Source: Spisula solida | Taxonomy: Eukaryota; Mollusca; Bivalvia; Venerida; Mactridae | Length of the DNA: 64,000 bases | Assembly: GCA_947247005.1 (NCBI GenBank) | Contig: OX365955.1 | Span: forward strand, 9,124,001-9,188,000 | Direction: 5' to 3' | Shown: positions 36,560-47,397 of the stretch, one piece after another | How positions within the stretch are numbered: the stretch's first letter is position 1 | How the letters are laid out: each line of letters starts with the position of its first letter | Made by a program: the position numbers and the translations under genes | Notes under the pieces: generated by a model | Told to the model about the DNA's origin: nothing | Database searches by the model: none | What the model saw: only the letters and a program-made list of their open reading frames with translations

Positions 36560-38145
36560 AAGTCAGACAGGGAAGGCAGCACTCAACTTAACCAGCCGAG
36601 CACAGAAAACATTAAAAACACACAAAACACAGTGCCCAACTGAACCAACCGAGCACAGGAAACATAAAACACATAAAGACACAATGCCCAACTAAACAAG
36701 CTTTATTGATGGTTTTGCATGTCATATTACGACGGGCAACAAGAAAGGCAAATACCACAAACAATCGATAATAACGAATCGAACAGGGGAGGAATGAGAG
36801 CGAAAGGCGCAAAAAGTATACGAACAACAATGCTAACTCTGTATGAAAGTGGCCTCAGTCAAAATTTGAAATAATGAGAAATGGTGACTCTTTTTGATTG
36901 AATATTGAATTTTGAAAACTATTACTGAAGTCAATTTTGAGCGTAAAAACATAATACAAACTCGGACTAAGAATAAAGAACTCAACTGAAACAGCTGAGG
37001 ACATAAAACAAACAGAGCACATACCACAATCACACGGCGCAATGGCAAACAATATCTAGCAGTTTTTTAAGGACATCAACCAACAAAACAGCCGGACACA
37101 AAAGGCCGTACAAGAACAAACGAACAAGATAATACAAAAAAAGCAGGCAGACACCGGAAGTACAGTCAGTCAAATATAGCCGGAGCAAGAGTCAGCAGAC
37201 GAGAACAAATCACGAGGACGACCTACAAAGCAACAACAAACAAGAACAGTATATAGGTACAAGTCTCTAAATGAAGCAAAGCAGCCTAGTGCAGAATGAA
37301 AAGGAAAGGATGAAGTTCAACCTAGTACAATGAATAAACATAGGCAAATTCTAAACATGTCACCATGCCAAAAATGAAATCCACACACTTAAATCCACCT
37401 TGCCACACATGTTGTATAGTAAATCGAAAGCAGTACTCAATATCAAACATCAGAGCGTATACAGGCATGCAGTCGCCGCAGTTAATCAAACATCAGAGCG
37501 TATACAGGCATGCATCGCCGCAGTTAATCAAACATCAGAGCGTATACAGGCATGAAGTCGCCGCAGTTAATCAAACATCAGAGCGTATACAGGCATGAAG
37601 TCGCCGCAGTTAATCAAACATCAGAGCGTATGCAGGCATGCAGTCGCCGCAGTTAATCAAACATCAGAGCGTATACAGGCATGAAGTCGCCGCAGATAAT
37701 CAAACATCAGAGCGTATACAGGCATGCAGTCGCCGCAGATAATCAAACATCAGAGCGTATACAGGCATGCAGTCGCCGCAGATAATCAAACAGCAGAGCG
37801 TATACAGACATGCAGTCGCCGCAGATAATCAAACATCAGAGCGTATACAGGCATGCAGTCGCCGCAGATAATCTAACATCAGAGCGTATACAGGCATGCA
37901 GTCGCCGCAGATAATCAAACATCAGAGCGTATACAGGCATGCAGTCGCCGCAGATAATCAAACATCAGAGCGTATACAGGCATGCATCGCCGCAGTTAAT
38001 CAAACATATCCGGATCTAAAGAGAACAAATAACAACGGACAGCCTTTTGGGCACCATTTAAGGGGCGTTGAGGCATCTGTAAATGCCTTACAAAACGATT
38101 TGAATAAGTTTGTTAAAATGTTTCAAAGTAATTACAAATTGTGAA
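36560..38145 (+). mobile_element. Long GTCAGACAGG-family element with minisatellite core
   Basis: Starts AAGTCAGACAGGGAAGGCAG and carries repeated GAGCACAGAAAACAT motifs to about 37150. A CAGTCAAATATAGCCGGA segment equivalent to the 72-bp array site follows at about 37168. The 43-bp minisatellite is at 37441-38012, then a unique tail. The tail frame gives QPFGHHLRGVEASVNALQND, which looks more like protein than the rest but has no recognised family. It may be related to the bivalve elements with conserved flanks around variable tandem cores (pearl- or Helitron-like non-autonomous elements); the ends are not precise enough to classify it. Confidence 0.6.
37441..38012 (+). repeat. 43-bp minisatellite, about 13 units
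   Basis: The unit contains ATCAAACATCAGAGCGTATA, CAGGCATG and CAGTCGCCGCAG. Starts recur every 43 bp (for example 37448 and 37491), with a few one-base-shorter units where CAGTCG is CATCG. Variants include GTTAATC against GATAATC. Open frames across it (37365-37598, 37896-38144) arise from the repeat. Confidence 0.95.
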
Positions 38146-38836
38146 TACTGGTTACACCGTACGAACAATGTAATGAATGCATTATTAGTCAATCCCCAAC
38201 AAAATACAACCATTAAAGTATTAATGATTAAGTTATATATTATATATTTATATATTACCAAAAACAATGCCATCAACTTTATAAAACCAACATGTTTGTT
38301 CTGATGACTTTGTATTTCACAAGATTACTACGTCATACACACATTCATTGGCATGCATATAAACACTTGATATTAATTGCTATAGTTTTAAAGTGGTAAT
38401 TGCAATGTTTTACTAATGTATTTCAGGTCGATTGTGAAACAAGTACTTAAAACTCATATTAACCACTATCGAAACATTAACCATGATGTTATCTATCGCC
38501 TCGATGGTATGAGAGAAGAGAAGCCAGTTTCCCTTCTTTTGCTATGCGCCTAGCAGGGAAATTACTGGTACAATCTGTATTTCGTCAGATTGGTATGATG
38601 CGGCCTTGAACCGAGCCGAGACCTCCCGCACTCAAAGCCGACGCTCAACGTCTAGGTTGCAATGATTAATATATTCATACATAACATAGCAATAACCTTT
38701 TGTTCCAAGTGGAAACTTACAGTCTGACATGTGTGTATGTGTGTTTAACGGAAACATGAACGTTTTTGTATTTGCAATTTATATACCAAAACCTGTTCTT
38801 ATTACCGAAATTCCCGCCAAAATAAAAAATAAACGC
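38146..38836. other. Unassigned sequence with a GC-rich patch
   Basis: About 38500-38660 is GC-rich relative to its surroundings. On the minus strand it reads TTGAGCGTCGGCTTTGAGTG, then CGGCTCGGTTCAAGG. It may be a single copy of a further repeat family, but no second copy exists here. Confidence 0.3.
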
Positions 38837-39180
38837 TAACGCTATACTAATTAATTAAAACATCTTGCATCTTATTGGCATTAAATACTTGACAGTCTAC
38901 CGATACGTTTCACCATAACACAATGTTTTACATAAATAACCTAAAATTGTAAAAAATACTGTTAACGCAATACCAATTAATTATGTTCATAAAATACTTG
39001 ACAGTCTATCAATACACTTTAACGTAACACAATATATTACATAACTTTCTCTCAAACATATAACGAATTACCGCTCACGCGATACTAATTAATCATGACC
39101 ATCTTACATCCTATCGGCACTTAATACTACACAGACAACCATTATACTGAAATAATTTCCTCTCGCATAAATTGTAGACT
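38837..39180 (+). repeat. Degenerate tandem repeat, about 115-bp units
   Basis: Three diverged units begin with variants of TAACGCTATACTAATTAAT at about 38837, 38960 and 39071. Each is followed by a TACTTGACAGTCTA-like segment and a CACAATRTWTTACATAA segment. Confidence 0.7.
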
Positions 39181-39619
39181 ACAAAAAACTTAACCATAAA
39201 GTTAAACAATCACATATATTTTCACACACGCGCTTAATGTCTGAAATTCAACATTCGCCAACATTTAGACCCGCAGAAATATCCACTCACCCAGAACTTC
39301 AGCGTAACATAATAAATTACTCAATATCTTCGATTCCATTCGGGTAGGTAATTGCTTGAGACAACGAAGCACAGATGGCGATGTAATTAAGATAAATGCG
39401 TGTGGTTGAAAAACTACATCTTAATGTTGACATCTGCGCTGCCAATTTAAAATGTATTTTATGTATTTTATGAAATGAGAATGTTTTATGAATAATTGTA
39501 TCATTATGGATTGGGTTGCTTAGTTACAGAGTTTATAACTGGTTAGAAATTGAATGTAATTCACTATAATTATGATTATCAAATTCCTCATTACGTTTTT
39601 AAACTAAAACATTTTACCT

Positions 39620-40045
39620 TAGCGGATTGAGCTCAGTGGTAACGCACTGGGCTGTCAATCCAGAGGTCGTGGGTTCAATCCCTGGCATCGGAACTTGACA
39701 TTTCTGAAATGTTTATAATATTTCCCGCTACATATGTTGTCTGCAAAGTATTTGGAAGTGCCAGAAAGCTGTGTATCGGTGCTATACACCAGGCACAATA
39801 AGGGACCCGGCTGTCTATTCGAAATAAGAGCTAGGCGCACTTCTGCAGCGCCGGACATGCCTGTATCGAATGGCTCTCTCTCCCTTCAGGTGCTTTCTCT
39901 CAGTATGTCCCTCAGATCATCCTGTATTTGCACTGGTAGAGGATGCACCTGCGCCCTTGTGGCTACAACACAATAATGTAAAGTGCCTTTGAACATGCGT
40001 TCGCATGAAAAGGGCGCTATATAAATATGGTATATTTTTTTACCT
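39620..40045 (+). mobile_element. tRNA-derived SINE, copy 1
   Basis: The head (39620-39691) contains an A box-like TTGAGCTCAGTGGTAAC and a B box-like GGGTTCAATCCC. A seven-base loop CTGTCAA sits between CTGGG and TCCAG, matching an Asp(GUC)-type anticodon arm. The acceptor stem has decayed. The body matches the copy at 59070-59490, and the conserved end reads GGGCGCTATATAAAT. The 67-codon minus and 80-codon plus frames here are by-products. It may belong to the bivalve V-SINE/RUDI type, from recall only. Confidence 0.85.
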
Positions 40046-40099
40046 AACTCCTAAGTTGCTACTCAATATTTTATTATTTGTACCATCATATGATTACTG

Positions 40100-40390
40100 T
40101 ACGAGAGGAACCCTACTTATATTTGAACAGCGTTGAATATCCGATATGTTCATGCTTACTCAATATAAATGAAATAACTCATTGTATCCGCGTATAGTTA
40201 TGTGACAGGTACCATATGCACTCACTGTTTGGTTTGTTTGCAATATGATTCGAACCGAAATCAACCATTCTGTAGAGGATGTTGAATTTGAATTTTTGAA
40301 GGCAATACGCCCACAAAGAAGCACCTAGAAGTTGTTGGTAGAACATAGAAATGCCATTTCATTGAAGAACATCGGTATGTTTCGTCACTA
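40100..40390 (-). repeat. Roughly 300-bp dispersed family, copy 4
   Basis: The reverse complement matches 33315-33600 closely, with GGTTGATTTCGGTTCGAAT and TTATTTCATTTAT. It ends at GTTCCTCTCGTACAGT. Confidence 0.8.
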
Positions 40391-40924
40391 AAAGGGTTTT
40401 TAACGTTCCGAGACTCCCATAAATGAAATGACAAGAAGTGACGATTCAATAATCGTTCCCATCTGTTATTTAATAAATAGGACTAATCCAATAGCCAAAC
40501 GGAGAATGTATTGTCACACTTTTTCCGACAAGAATATCCCCCATTTTCCTCTGTTGTTGACTTATCTACGACATACATAAGGTTTAATGTATGATGTAAA
40601 ACCAATACACCGTCATGCAGTCTGTTCTTCAAATAGTAGTTCATTGAACGAAAATCCAATGACACGGTACAGAACAATGGCAATGATTATACAGTTTTTT
40701 TTTATAAAAACGAGAGTAGATATAAAACCAATTATTAGAATAAAAGATGAGGAACAGGAAATAATGTTATCTTGACGCAAAACAGTTTGATAGTTGAAAA
40801 CCGTAAATTAATGAATACAACTGCAAAGCCTTTGTAAACCTTTGTAATTGACGTAATATTGTAAAGGATACAGTATTTAGCACAAAACCTTACAACATAA
40901 CTGTATAAAAAGATAATGAACAAT

Positions 40925-41095
40925 CTGATAGGCAATGCAACACTCAACGGCCGAGCACGAAAAGCACATCAAACAAAACACAAAAAAGAGAAAACAACCT
41001 AAGACCACAAGCATACGTCACAATGCCCAAAACAAAACTGAACAAGAAAATGAAATTAAAACCACAACAAGTTCAAGTTGCAGGTGTAAACTAGA
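40925..41095 (+). repeat. GTCAGACAGG-family repeat copy
   Basis: Begins with the degenerate start CTGATAGGCAATGCAACACTC, followed by GGCCGAGCACGAAAAGCACA and the CACAATGCCCAAAAC segment. The right end is GTTCAAGTTGCAGGTG. Confidence 0.6.
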
Positions 41096-42309
41096 ACTAA
41101 ACAGTTTATGAACCACTATAAATGATATAACCCTTGTATATACTCGTATGGCTGGCGATGCTGAAGTAAAGTTAATGCACTAAAGTACAGTTCAACATTT
41201 TGTGGCTCAAAATTTAAATGTCAACTTATTTAAAATGTTAAAGTGGTTTAGTTTGTCCCTGCAAAGTGTGAACATCTAGTTACAATCTGATTCCAAAGTG
41301 TGAAAATGTCATTACCTGAATCTGACATTTCAAATTGTGTAAATTCTCTTGGGTGCTTTCTTAATTCCCAGTCCGATTTGTTTTCATCATTTTGCAATTA
41401 ACTTCAATGTTATTAGACATGCGAATGTATACCGGCTTGTAATTGAATAGGTAAGATAAATGTGAAACTACTTTAAAATAGCTATAACTGTTCAATAGTG
41501 ACTAATAACCCCATATATACATTTAAAGATACAGTGATGTTCAGATATGTGTAAATTATAAGAGAATAGTACTTTGAATAGTGTACTGAATCACTGCCAC
41601 TGAACATGTATCCGGGCAGAACATACTGTCGATACTTTAAGGCTTGGTACTAATGAGTCGTGAGAATTGTCGTTGCAGTCCAATTTGTGGTTTCATATAG
41701 ATAGTGTGGACATAGTGTTTATGACAGGACGGCCCAACATGCCACACTTATGCATGATTCCAATACGAGAGCGATGACCGGACAATATACAGACTCTATG
41801 ATATGCCCAAACATTTGTGGACGGCTGGCATTGATGCCTGTCTGTTACATTGTCTTGTCGTACCCTCAAATGTTTTGCTCTCTTGTTGCTCTGACTTCTG
41901 ATAGGTCATTGTCTACTTTCTGTGATACTCTATAGACGTCTTTTATAGAATGTTTCATGTTTTACATTCCTTTATTACCGGTCACTGTGGCCTTTTTGTT
42001 AGAAGGCATTACATAGCGGGAAACAATTTTTTACACTGTCCTGTTCATTCAAGGTTGTCTATTAGGTAAGTGTGAGGTTTGGTGCACTGTAAAACATTTA
42101 AGCCCCCGGTCGCATGCATCGCTGTCCGTACCAAGGCGGAAGCCCCTTAGTCAACATTCCCTTGTGTATGTATTGTCCATTTTATAGTATAAATAGAAAT
42201 AATACAAACATATTTTGCCACTGTGTCTTATTGTAAAACTTTACTTTTTTTGTATGTGCCACTCTGCAAATTCGTTGTCCAGCACAAGGCTGCTTCGTAC
42301 CTTTCAAAA
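41096..42309. other. Unassigned sequence
   Basis: No recognised exon, RNA gene or family member. The 61-codon frame at 41750-41935 has near-average GC but no motif. Confidence 0.4.
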
Positions 42310-42580
42310 TTGCATATACTCTGTGTCTGTTGTGTGTTGTCCGGTTGTTAATTTGTTACCGACTGGCTCTTGTTTTGTTTTAGTTTGACTGACTTAAGCA
42401 GCAACTTTCGGGATGGGATGCCCGGTTTTTGTATTACATGTTCCTGTGCTAGTTGTTTATGTTGGTCATGGTATGCGCCTTTTCGAGTTAAGTTGTATAT
42501 TGGCTGTGCCTTTCAGTTCTCGTGTGTCCTTCCGTGTTCGCTGTCTCTGTTGGGCGTTGCTACTTGGTTGCTGAAACTGA
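42310..42580 (-). repeat. GTCAGACAGG-family repeat copy (minus), diverged
   Basis: On the plus strand, TGTTGTCCGGTTGTTA, GACTGGCTCTTGTT and GTTTGACTGACTTAAGC parallel the copy at 20140-20345. It abuts the left end of the AGCGGAC element at 42592. Confidence 0.6.
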
Positions 42581-42591
42581 TAATTTATTAT

Positions 42592-42636
42592 AGCGGACTA
42601 TCAGCAGGCCGTAAGGCCTGCGGATATCGATCCGCT
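42592..42636. other. 45-nt subterminal hairpin, copy 2
   Basis: Outer stem AGCGGA/TCCGCT and inner stem GCAGGCC (42604-42610) with GGCCTGC (42615-42621) around a GTAA loop. Same geometry as 22346-22390. Confidence 0.85.
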
Positions 42637-42855
42637 TTATGGTAACACCTGTCACGTGATTTGGTCAGAGTTCGAATTCACTAATGGGTTTGGAAATTTG
42701 TGTTACAATTCCGCACTGAAAGAATGATAATGAAAAATGGCTGCCAATAGAATAACAAAAGTTGTTTAAAATGCGATATTCGGCAGCTCATGAATTTTTT
42801 TTAATTTTTTAATGATGTTTAAACATATTCCAAAAACTAGAGTAAAACATTAAAC

Positions 42856-43840
42856 AAGACTGCGTTCAAAAAACGCTTATGCCCCCATGGAAGCCTTGCC
42901 CATAAAAGCTAAGTCAATCAGGGGCCATAATTCTGTAATAATGTTGGTTAGTGTTACATGGCTTTGATAATGTAAGGGGCCTATGATGGTAAACAAGGAT
43001 GCCAAGTTTTAAGGCAACGCCATGATGGACATGATGTAAAACGAAACTGTCAATTTGGTTTAACCAATAATTAGACGCTTAATAAGTCTAAGTCCAAAAT
43101 CAGGCCAATGTGACGGTCAAAATGAGGTTAGGTGATATAGGTGTGTAGAGAATGTTCAAATACAACAACCATGCTAGTATGAAAGCTTTGTAGCAAGCCA
43201 TATTAATGCTAGAAGAAACGATCAATTTGGGTTAACCAAGAATTTGGCCCTCCAATAAGTCTAAGTCCAAATTAGGTCAAGGTGAAGATCGAAATGGTGT
43301 CAAATGTTACGGGTGTGTGGAGAGTGTTCATATACAACATCCATGCAAGTATGGAAGCTTTGTAGCAAGCCATATTAATGCTAGAAACAACGGTCAATTT
43401 GGGTTAACCAAGAATTTGTCCCTTCAATAAGTCTAAGTCCAAAATAAGGTCAAGGTGAAGGTCAAAATGAGGTCAGGTGATACAGGCGTGGGGAGAGTGT
43501 TCATATACAACATCCATGCAAGTATGGAAGCTTTGTAGCAAGCTATAATAATGCTAGAAGAAACTGTCAATTTGGGTTAACCAGGACGGACGGACGAACG
43601 AACGGACGGACGTACTCATGAGACGGTATTTGTGGGGTTTTCTTTTGTTCTTTCTTTTGTTTGGTTGCAACCCACAAGTAGCATTTTGCACCCCACAAGT
43701 GACGGAATGAATGGAATCTAAAAATAGCCTATTTTTCCACACCCCACAACTACCGGTGCATTCGTACGGATGAACGGACGGACGAACGGACAGGTTAATC
43801 ACTATATGCCTCCCCATCTATCGATAGGGGGGCATAAAAA
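42856..43840 (+). mobile_element. Tandem-repeat MITE-like element with about 172-bp units
   Basis: Begins AACAAGACTGCGTT with a small GCGTT/AACGC hairpin and TATGCCCCCATGG. The core has about three units; TCTAAGTCC recurs at about 43087, 43260 and 43432. A GGAC tract (43583-43615) and a second tract at about 43770 follow. The end is a CTATCGATAG hairpin and GGGGGGCATAA. The ends TTATGCCCCC and GGGGGCATAA are inverted. It is inserted within the AGCGGAC element. Confidence 0.75.
43629..43750. mobile_element. 122-bp MITE inside the GGAC tract, TA target site
   Basis: The left end TTTGTGGGGTTTTC mirrors the right end, reverse complement GTTGTGGGGTGTGG. TA flanks it at 43627-43628 and 43751-43752. 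It separates two parts of what was one (GGAC)n tract, which dates its insertion after the tract existed. Confidence 0.7.
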
Positions 43841-44464
43841 TATAATAATTTAACAAGGCAGTATGGGAGGTAAGAACTGTTGCTAAGTAATAGAGGTATT
43901 ACCTCCCCTGGTTTTAACTCAATCGTGACACCTCGGACAATCTTATGAACTTTTGACCGCCATCTTGAAAACTCAGCGGTGAAAATCACAGACCGTGGCA
44001 GACTGACTTTAATATCAGTTAAATTAACTGTTTAAACCACGAAAGTACTTGTTTTAAACAAGGAAAGTCGTATTTTATACACATAATCAACGTAACTATA
44101 CAATGAACTTAAAATCGATAGTTGCAGGTTCGTATCGTCCTTCGTAACTTCGTACCCAATATTTCGTATCAAACCGCTAGCGAGCGCTTACTTGCACTCG
44201 CCTAGCAAAGTGTTAAGAAACGGTATTCTATCAGCGAGCACTGCTCGCTCGTAGCGTGTCGTTGCACAGACGTAGCAAAGCGCTCGGTAGCGCCTTTTGG
44301 AAACGGCTTGGTTAGGTAACAGGCTCCAGGTTCGTAACCGAACAATTTATTGTAAAATTATGCATCATCAAGAAAATCCAGTGCTAGATGAGCATGTTAC
44401 AAATAATGTAGGACAACTGACATAGTCCGCTCAAAAAGGCTGAGCCTTAGTTCATATTACTTTT

Positions 44465-44640
44465 AACAGCTTGGATTTGGGCGGATCTTTGCTTGTTTAG
44501 TTAGGCGTTGTATGTGTTTTATGTTTCCTGTGTTCAGTTGGTTCAGTCGAGCATTACAATATATATGCTTTGTGTGTTTTCTGTGTTCGGCTGGTTTAGT
44601 TGAGTGCTGCTTATCCTGTCTGACTTAATATAATCTTTAT
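44465..44640 (-). repeat. GTCAGACAGG-family repeat copy (minus)
   Basis: The minus strand reads AAGATTATATTAAGTCAGAC, AGGATAAGCAGCACTC, AACCAGCCGAACACAGAAAA, then a second CTGAACACAGGAAACATAAA passage. The left end matches 20140-20345 and 36549-36575. Confidence 0.8.
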
Positions 44641-44894
44641 GTTCAGATTGGAATGAAAGTGGTGCTATATCTTTCTTGTATCAATGATTTGTTAAACAAT
44701 AGTGAGCTATGTATCAAAGATCATTGTTTTAGCTTTAAATTGATACCTCACATTCTAAAATCCGTTCAGTGTAGCTGTAACAATATGTCAATTAACACTG
44801 ACTACTCGTGTATACTAATGCTCAAATGTTTGGAAAATTCGATCCCATTTAAGAATCGTTGTTTTCTTAATGCGGGAGCAAATACAATATTTAA

Positions 44895-45752
44895 AACAAG
44901 ACGGGTTATGCTCCCCGTGGGGCGTTTGTCACAGATAAAATCCTAAATAAATATGTTATTATTCTTTGCCACTGCACTGTAATAATAATATTTATTTATC
45001 TATGAATTTTCAAATTGATATATCCAAAACTGTTTGAGTTATGGCCTGGACAAGAATTAAGTATGAAAAAATACAAAGGGGAGCAACTCTAAAATAGGAA
45101 TAAAGAGTTATGGTTCTTGGGCTCTGCACATCCTCTCAATGAGATCTATTCAGCTATGACGTTTCAAATTGATATCTCTTATTCTGTTCAAGTTATGGCC
45201 CGGGCAAGAAGTATGAAAAATTACAAAGGGCCATTACTCCAAAAATATAGAATCAAGAGTTATGGTTCTTCTGCACTGTACTTCCCCTCAATGAGGTCTA
45301 TTCACCTATGAAGGTTCAAATTTATATCTCTAATACTGTTCAAGTTATGGCCCGGACGAGAATTAAGTATGAATAATTACAAAGGGGAATAACTCAAAAA
45401 ATATATAATCTAGAGTTATGGTTCTTCTGCACTGTACTTCCCCTCAATGAGGTCTATTCACCTATGAAGGTTCAAATTTATATCTCTAATACTGTTCAAG
45501 TTATGGCCCGGAGGAGAATTAAGTATGAATAATTACAAAGGGGAATAACTCAAAATATATGGAATCAAGAGTTATGGTTCTTCTGCACTGTACTTCCCCT
45601 CAATGAGGTATATTCACCTATGAAGTTTCATATTGATATCTCCAATACTGTTCAAGTTATTCCCGGGATAAAAGTGTGACGGACGGACAAACGGACGGAC
45701 GGACGGAAGGACGGACAAAGCGGCGACTATATGCTCACCCTTCGGGGAGCAT
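44895..45752 (+). mobile_element. Tandem-repeat MITE-like element with about 155-bp units
   Basis: Begins AACAAGACGGGTTATGCTCCCC and ends CTTCGGGGAGCATAATAA, so the termini TTATGCTCCCC and GGGGAGCATAA are exact inverted repeats. The core has about four units; ACAAAGGG recurs at about 45073, 45223, 45379 and 45534. A (GGAC)n tract at about 45680-45718 follows. The short frames at 45117 and 45614 are by-products of the array. Confidence 0.85.
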
Positions 45753-46048
45753 AATAACTTGCATGGTGAAATGGTGTCATGTAATGTCTTTTCATCAACT
45801 ATTTGATAGTTTAAAAAATTTAAAAGTGTAATTGTATTTGGAAATGAACCCCATGCACGCAATCCAAGTACCGCAACGTACTAGAAAAGGGGTTTTGTTA
45901 TAAATATGTTTTGGAAACTGGTGGAGTATTTACAATTAGGCAAGTAGCTCAATGTGTTGGCACACCATTAGTAGCTATTCATACAATTATCAAGCATAAA
46001 ACAAGAATTAGGACGATGCCCGCAAAAGATTATTATGTCTGATTACTA
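45753..46048. other. Unassigned sequence
   Basis: Short AT-rich stretch with nothing recognised. Confidence 0.5.
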
Positions 46049-46105
46049 GTAAGTAAGTAAGTAAGTTAGTAAGTAGGTAAGTAAAGTCTTTATTTTAGGA
46101 GACAT
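46049..46105 (-). repeat. AAGT/GTAA microsatellite with retroposon-like tail
   Basis: Repeated GTAA units are followed by AGTCTTTATTTTAGG. On the minus strand this is an AATAAAGACTTTAC tail plus (CTTA)n, the form of a retroposon 3' end. Confidence 0.6.
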
Positions 46106-47250
46106 ACATATTTACATTAATGCATAATAATTGTGGGCCTCTCACCAGTCTCCTACTAAAGAGCATGAATACTGTATTCCGACGCATATTGTTACAACGA
46201 TACAGGTCAGTAACAGGATGAATTCACAAACTTCAAAAATTAAACGTAGGTCGGTGGTGACATTAATTCCTCCAAGTTTTAACTTCAAGAGTTCACGAAT
46301 TAGTTTCAATTATGTTGTTCTAATCCAAACAAAATGTGCATTCCCCATTTCCATTAAGAACTTCGCATACGTTGAATAAATATGGTGGTTAGAATGTTTT
46401 TCTTTACAATTGTTATGAATGAATTTGGCTGCTAAATATCACCGGTTGATTTGGTTGAAGGCATAAAATAATTATGTTCAAAACAGTAAGGCATTCTAAA
46501 TGAAATCAATGCAAAACTTTAACAAGTAATTAAACACATCCAATTTTCGTTTTCAAATTAAGTTACAATTCACATTGTCAGTAATCATTTGGTTTTCTCG
46601 ACGAATTACTTAAAAATGATTCATTCTGAATCCGATCGGCACAAAGCTCAGCTCCAAAGTCAAAACGACTGATGAAGTCATGTCCATAATCAGAGCTTTG
46701 TAAGGGAACTTCTGTCAAATATGTACCTAATAGTATTAGGCTCAGACGTACATTACCATGATCTGCGTTTGTTGTCCATCAGGAAGCTAATATATTTTAT
46801 CTATCATGCAAGCAACCCATTAAAAAGAAGTCCAGTGTATCACATTAGCTGTACGAACGAGTGCAAACTGTTTAAACTCGCCATGAGTGCATTACCACAA
46901 ATGGAAACGAAATATATGTGTCTGTCTAGAAACAAATATATTATTAATACCAAATGTTAGCAAATAAGGAATACACAGGGGTCAAACTTAGCGTTCAGAT
47001 GAGGCGTTCAATTTGGCGTGAATTTACAATGTTAATGTGGAAGACAACCTGAGATAGAACCCCAAACAATGAGAATCCAAAAAGAGTTAATACTAGGATT
47101 ATACTCGACAATGAATAATTCATTGAAGTTAACACACTATCCTTACCTCGCAGGCCCATAATAATAGCTACTAAATAGTGATACTTGACTTTTCTAAAGT
47201 GTCCCTGAACTTTACAGATGTAGATTAAGTCTTCGACATTGTTTCGCATA
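46106..47250. other. Low-copy duplicated segment
   Basis: About 46780-46960 parallels 55440-55620, with ATCATGCAAGCAACCCATT-type and CAAATGGAAACGRAATATAT blocks. It also weakly parallels 35455-35510. Translations in the matching frames share PQMET and YMCLS, but stops and indels differ. No gene is called. Confidence 0.4.
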
Positions 47251-47279
47251 TAAAACTAAGAGTATGTATTCAAAATATT

Positions 47280-47378
47280 TAAATAATATTGCAATGTATA
47301 CTCATATATGTTGTAACTATGCCAACTTTAGTAAATAAAGCTCTGGTCTGTTCTGTTCTGTTCTGTTCTGTTCTACAT
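47280..47378 (+). mobile_element. Retroposon 3' end with (TTCTG)n tail
   Basis: Reads AGTAAATAAAGCTCTGGTC followed by five or so CTGTT units. Related in form to the minus-strand insert at 12730-13182. Only the 3' end is recognisable. Confidence 0.55.
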
Positions 47379-47397
47379 TGTAATTATGTTCACACTC

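Larger units (their letters stand above)
42592..44431. mobile_element. Element with AGCGGAC termini, copy 2, carrying nested insertions
   Basis: Left end AGCGGACTATCAGCAGG; the right end in reverse complement is AGCGGACTATGTCAG. The termini match copy 1 at 22346-23724. This copy contains a tandem-repeat element (42856-43840), which itself contains a 122-bp MITE (43629-43750). The right part has inverted motifs such as GCGAGCACTGCTCGC. Beyond the right end both copies share TTAGTTCATATTA after about 16 unrelated bases, so the true boundary may be slightly further out. Confidence 0.75.

Noticed and set aside
37365..38012. CRISPR array
   Set aside because: The repeats are contiguous 43-bp units with no unique spacers, in an animal-type genome.
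37365..38144. Repeat-protein frames over the 43-bp array
   Set aside because: 43 is not a multiple of three, the frames shift between units, and the sequence lies in a mobile-element copy. Only the non-repetitive tail is kept as an observation.
39620..39691. Functional tRNA-Asp gene
   Set aside because: The acceptor stem does not pair, and the sequence continues into a SINE body shared with 59070-59490.
42370..42645. 91-codon frame with cysteine-rich start
   Set aside because: It lies over a diverged GTCAGACAGG-family copy and runs into the hairpin end of the AGCGGAC element.
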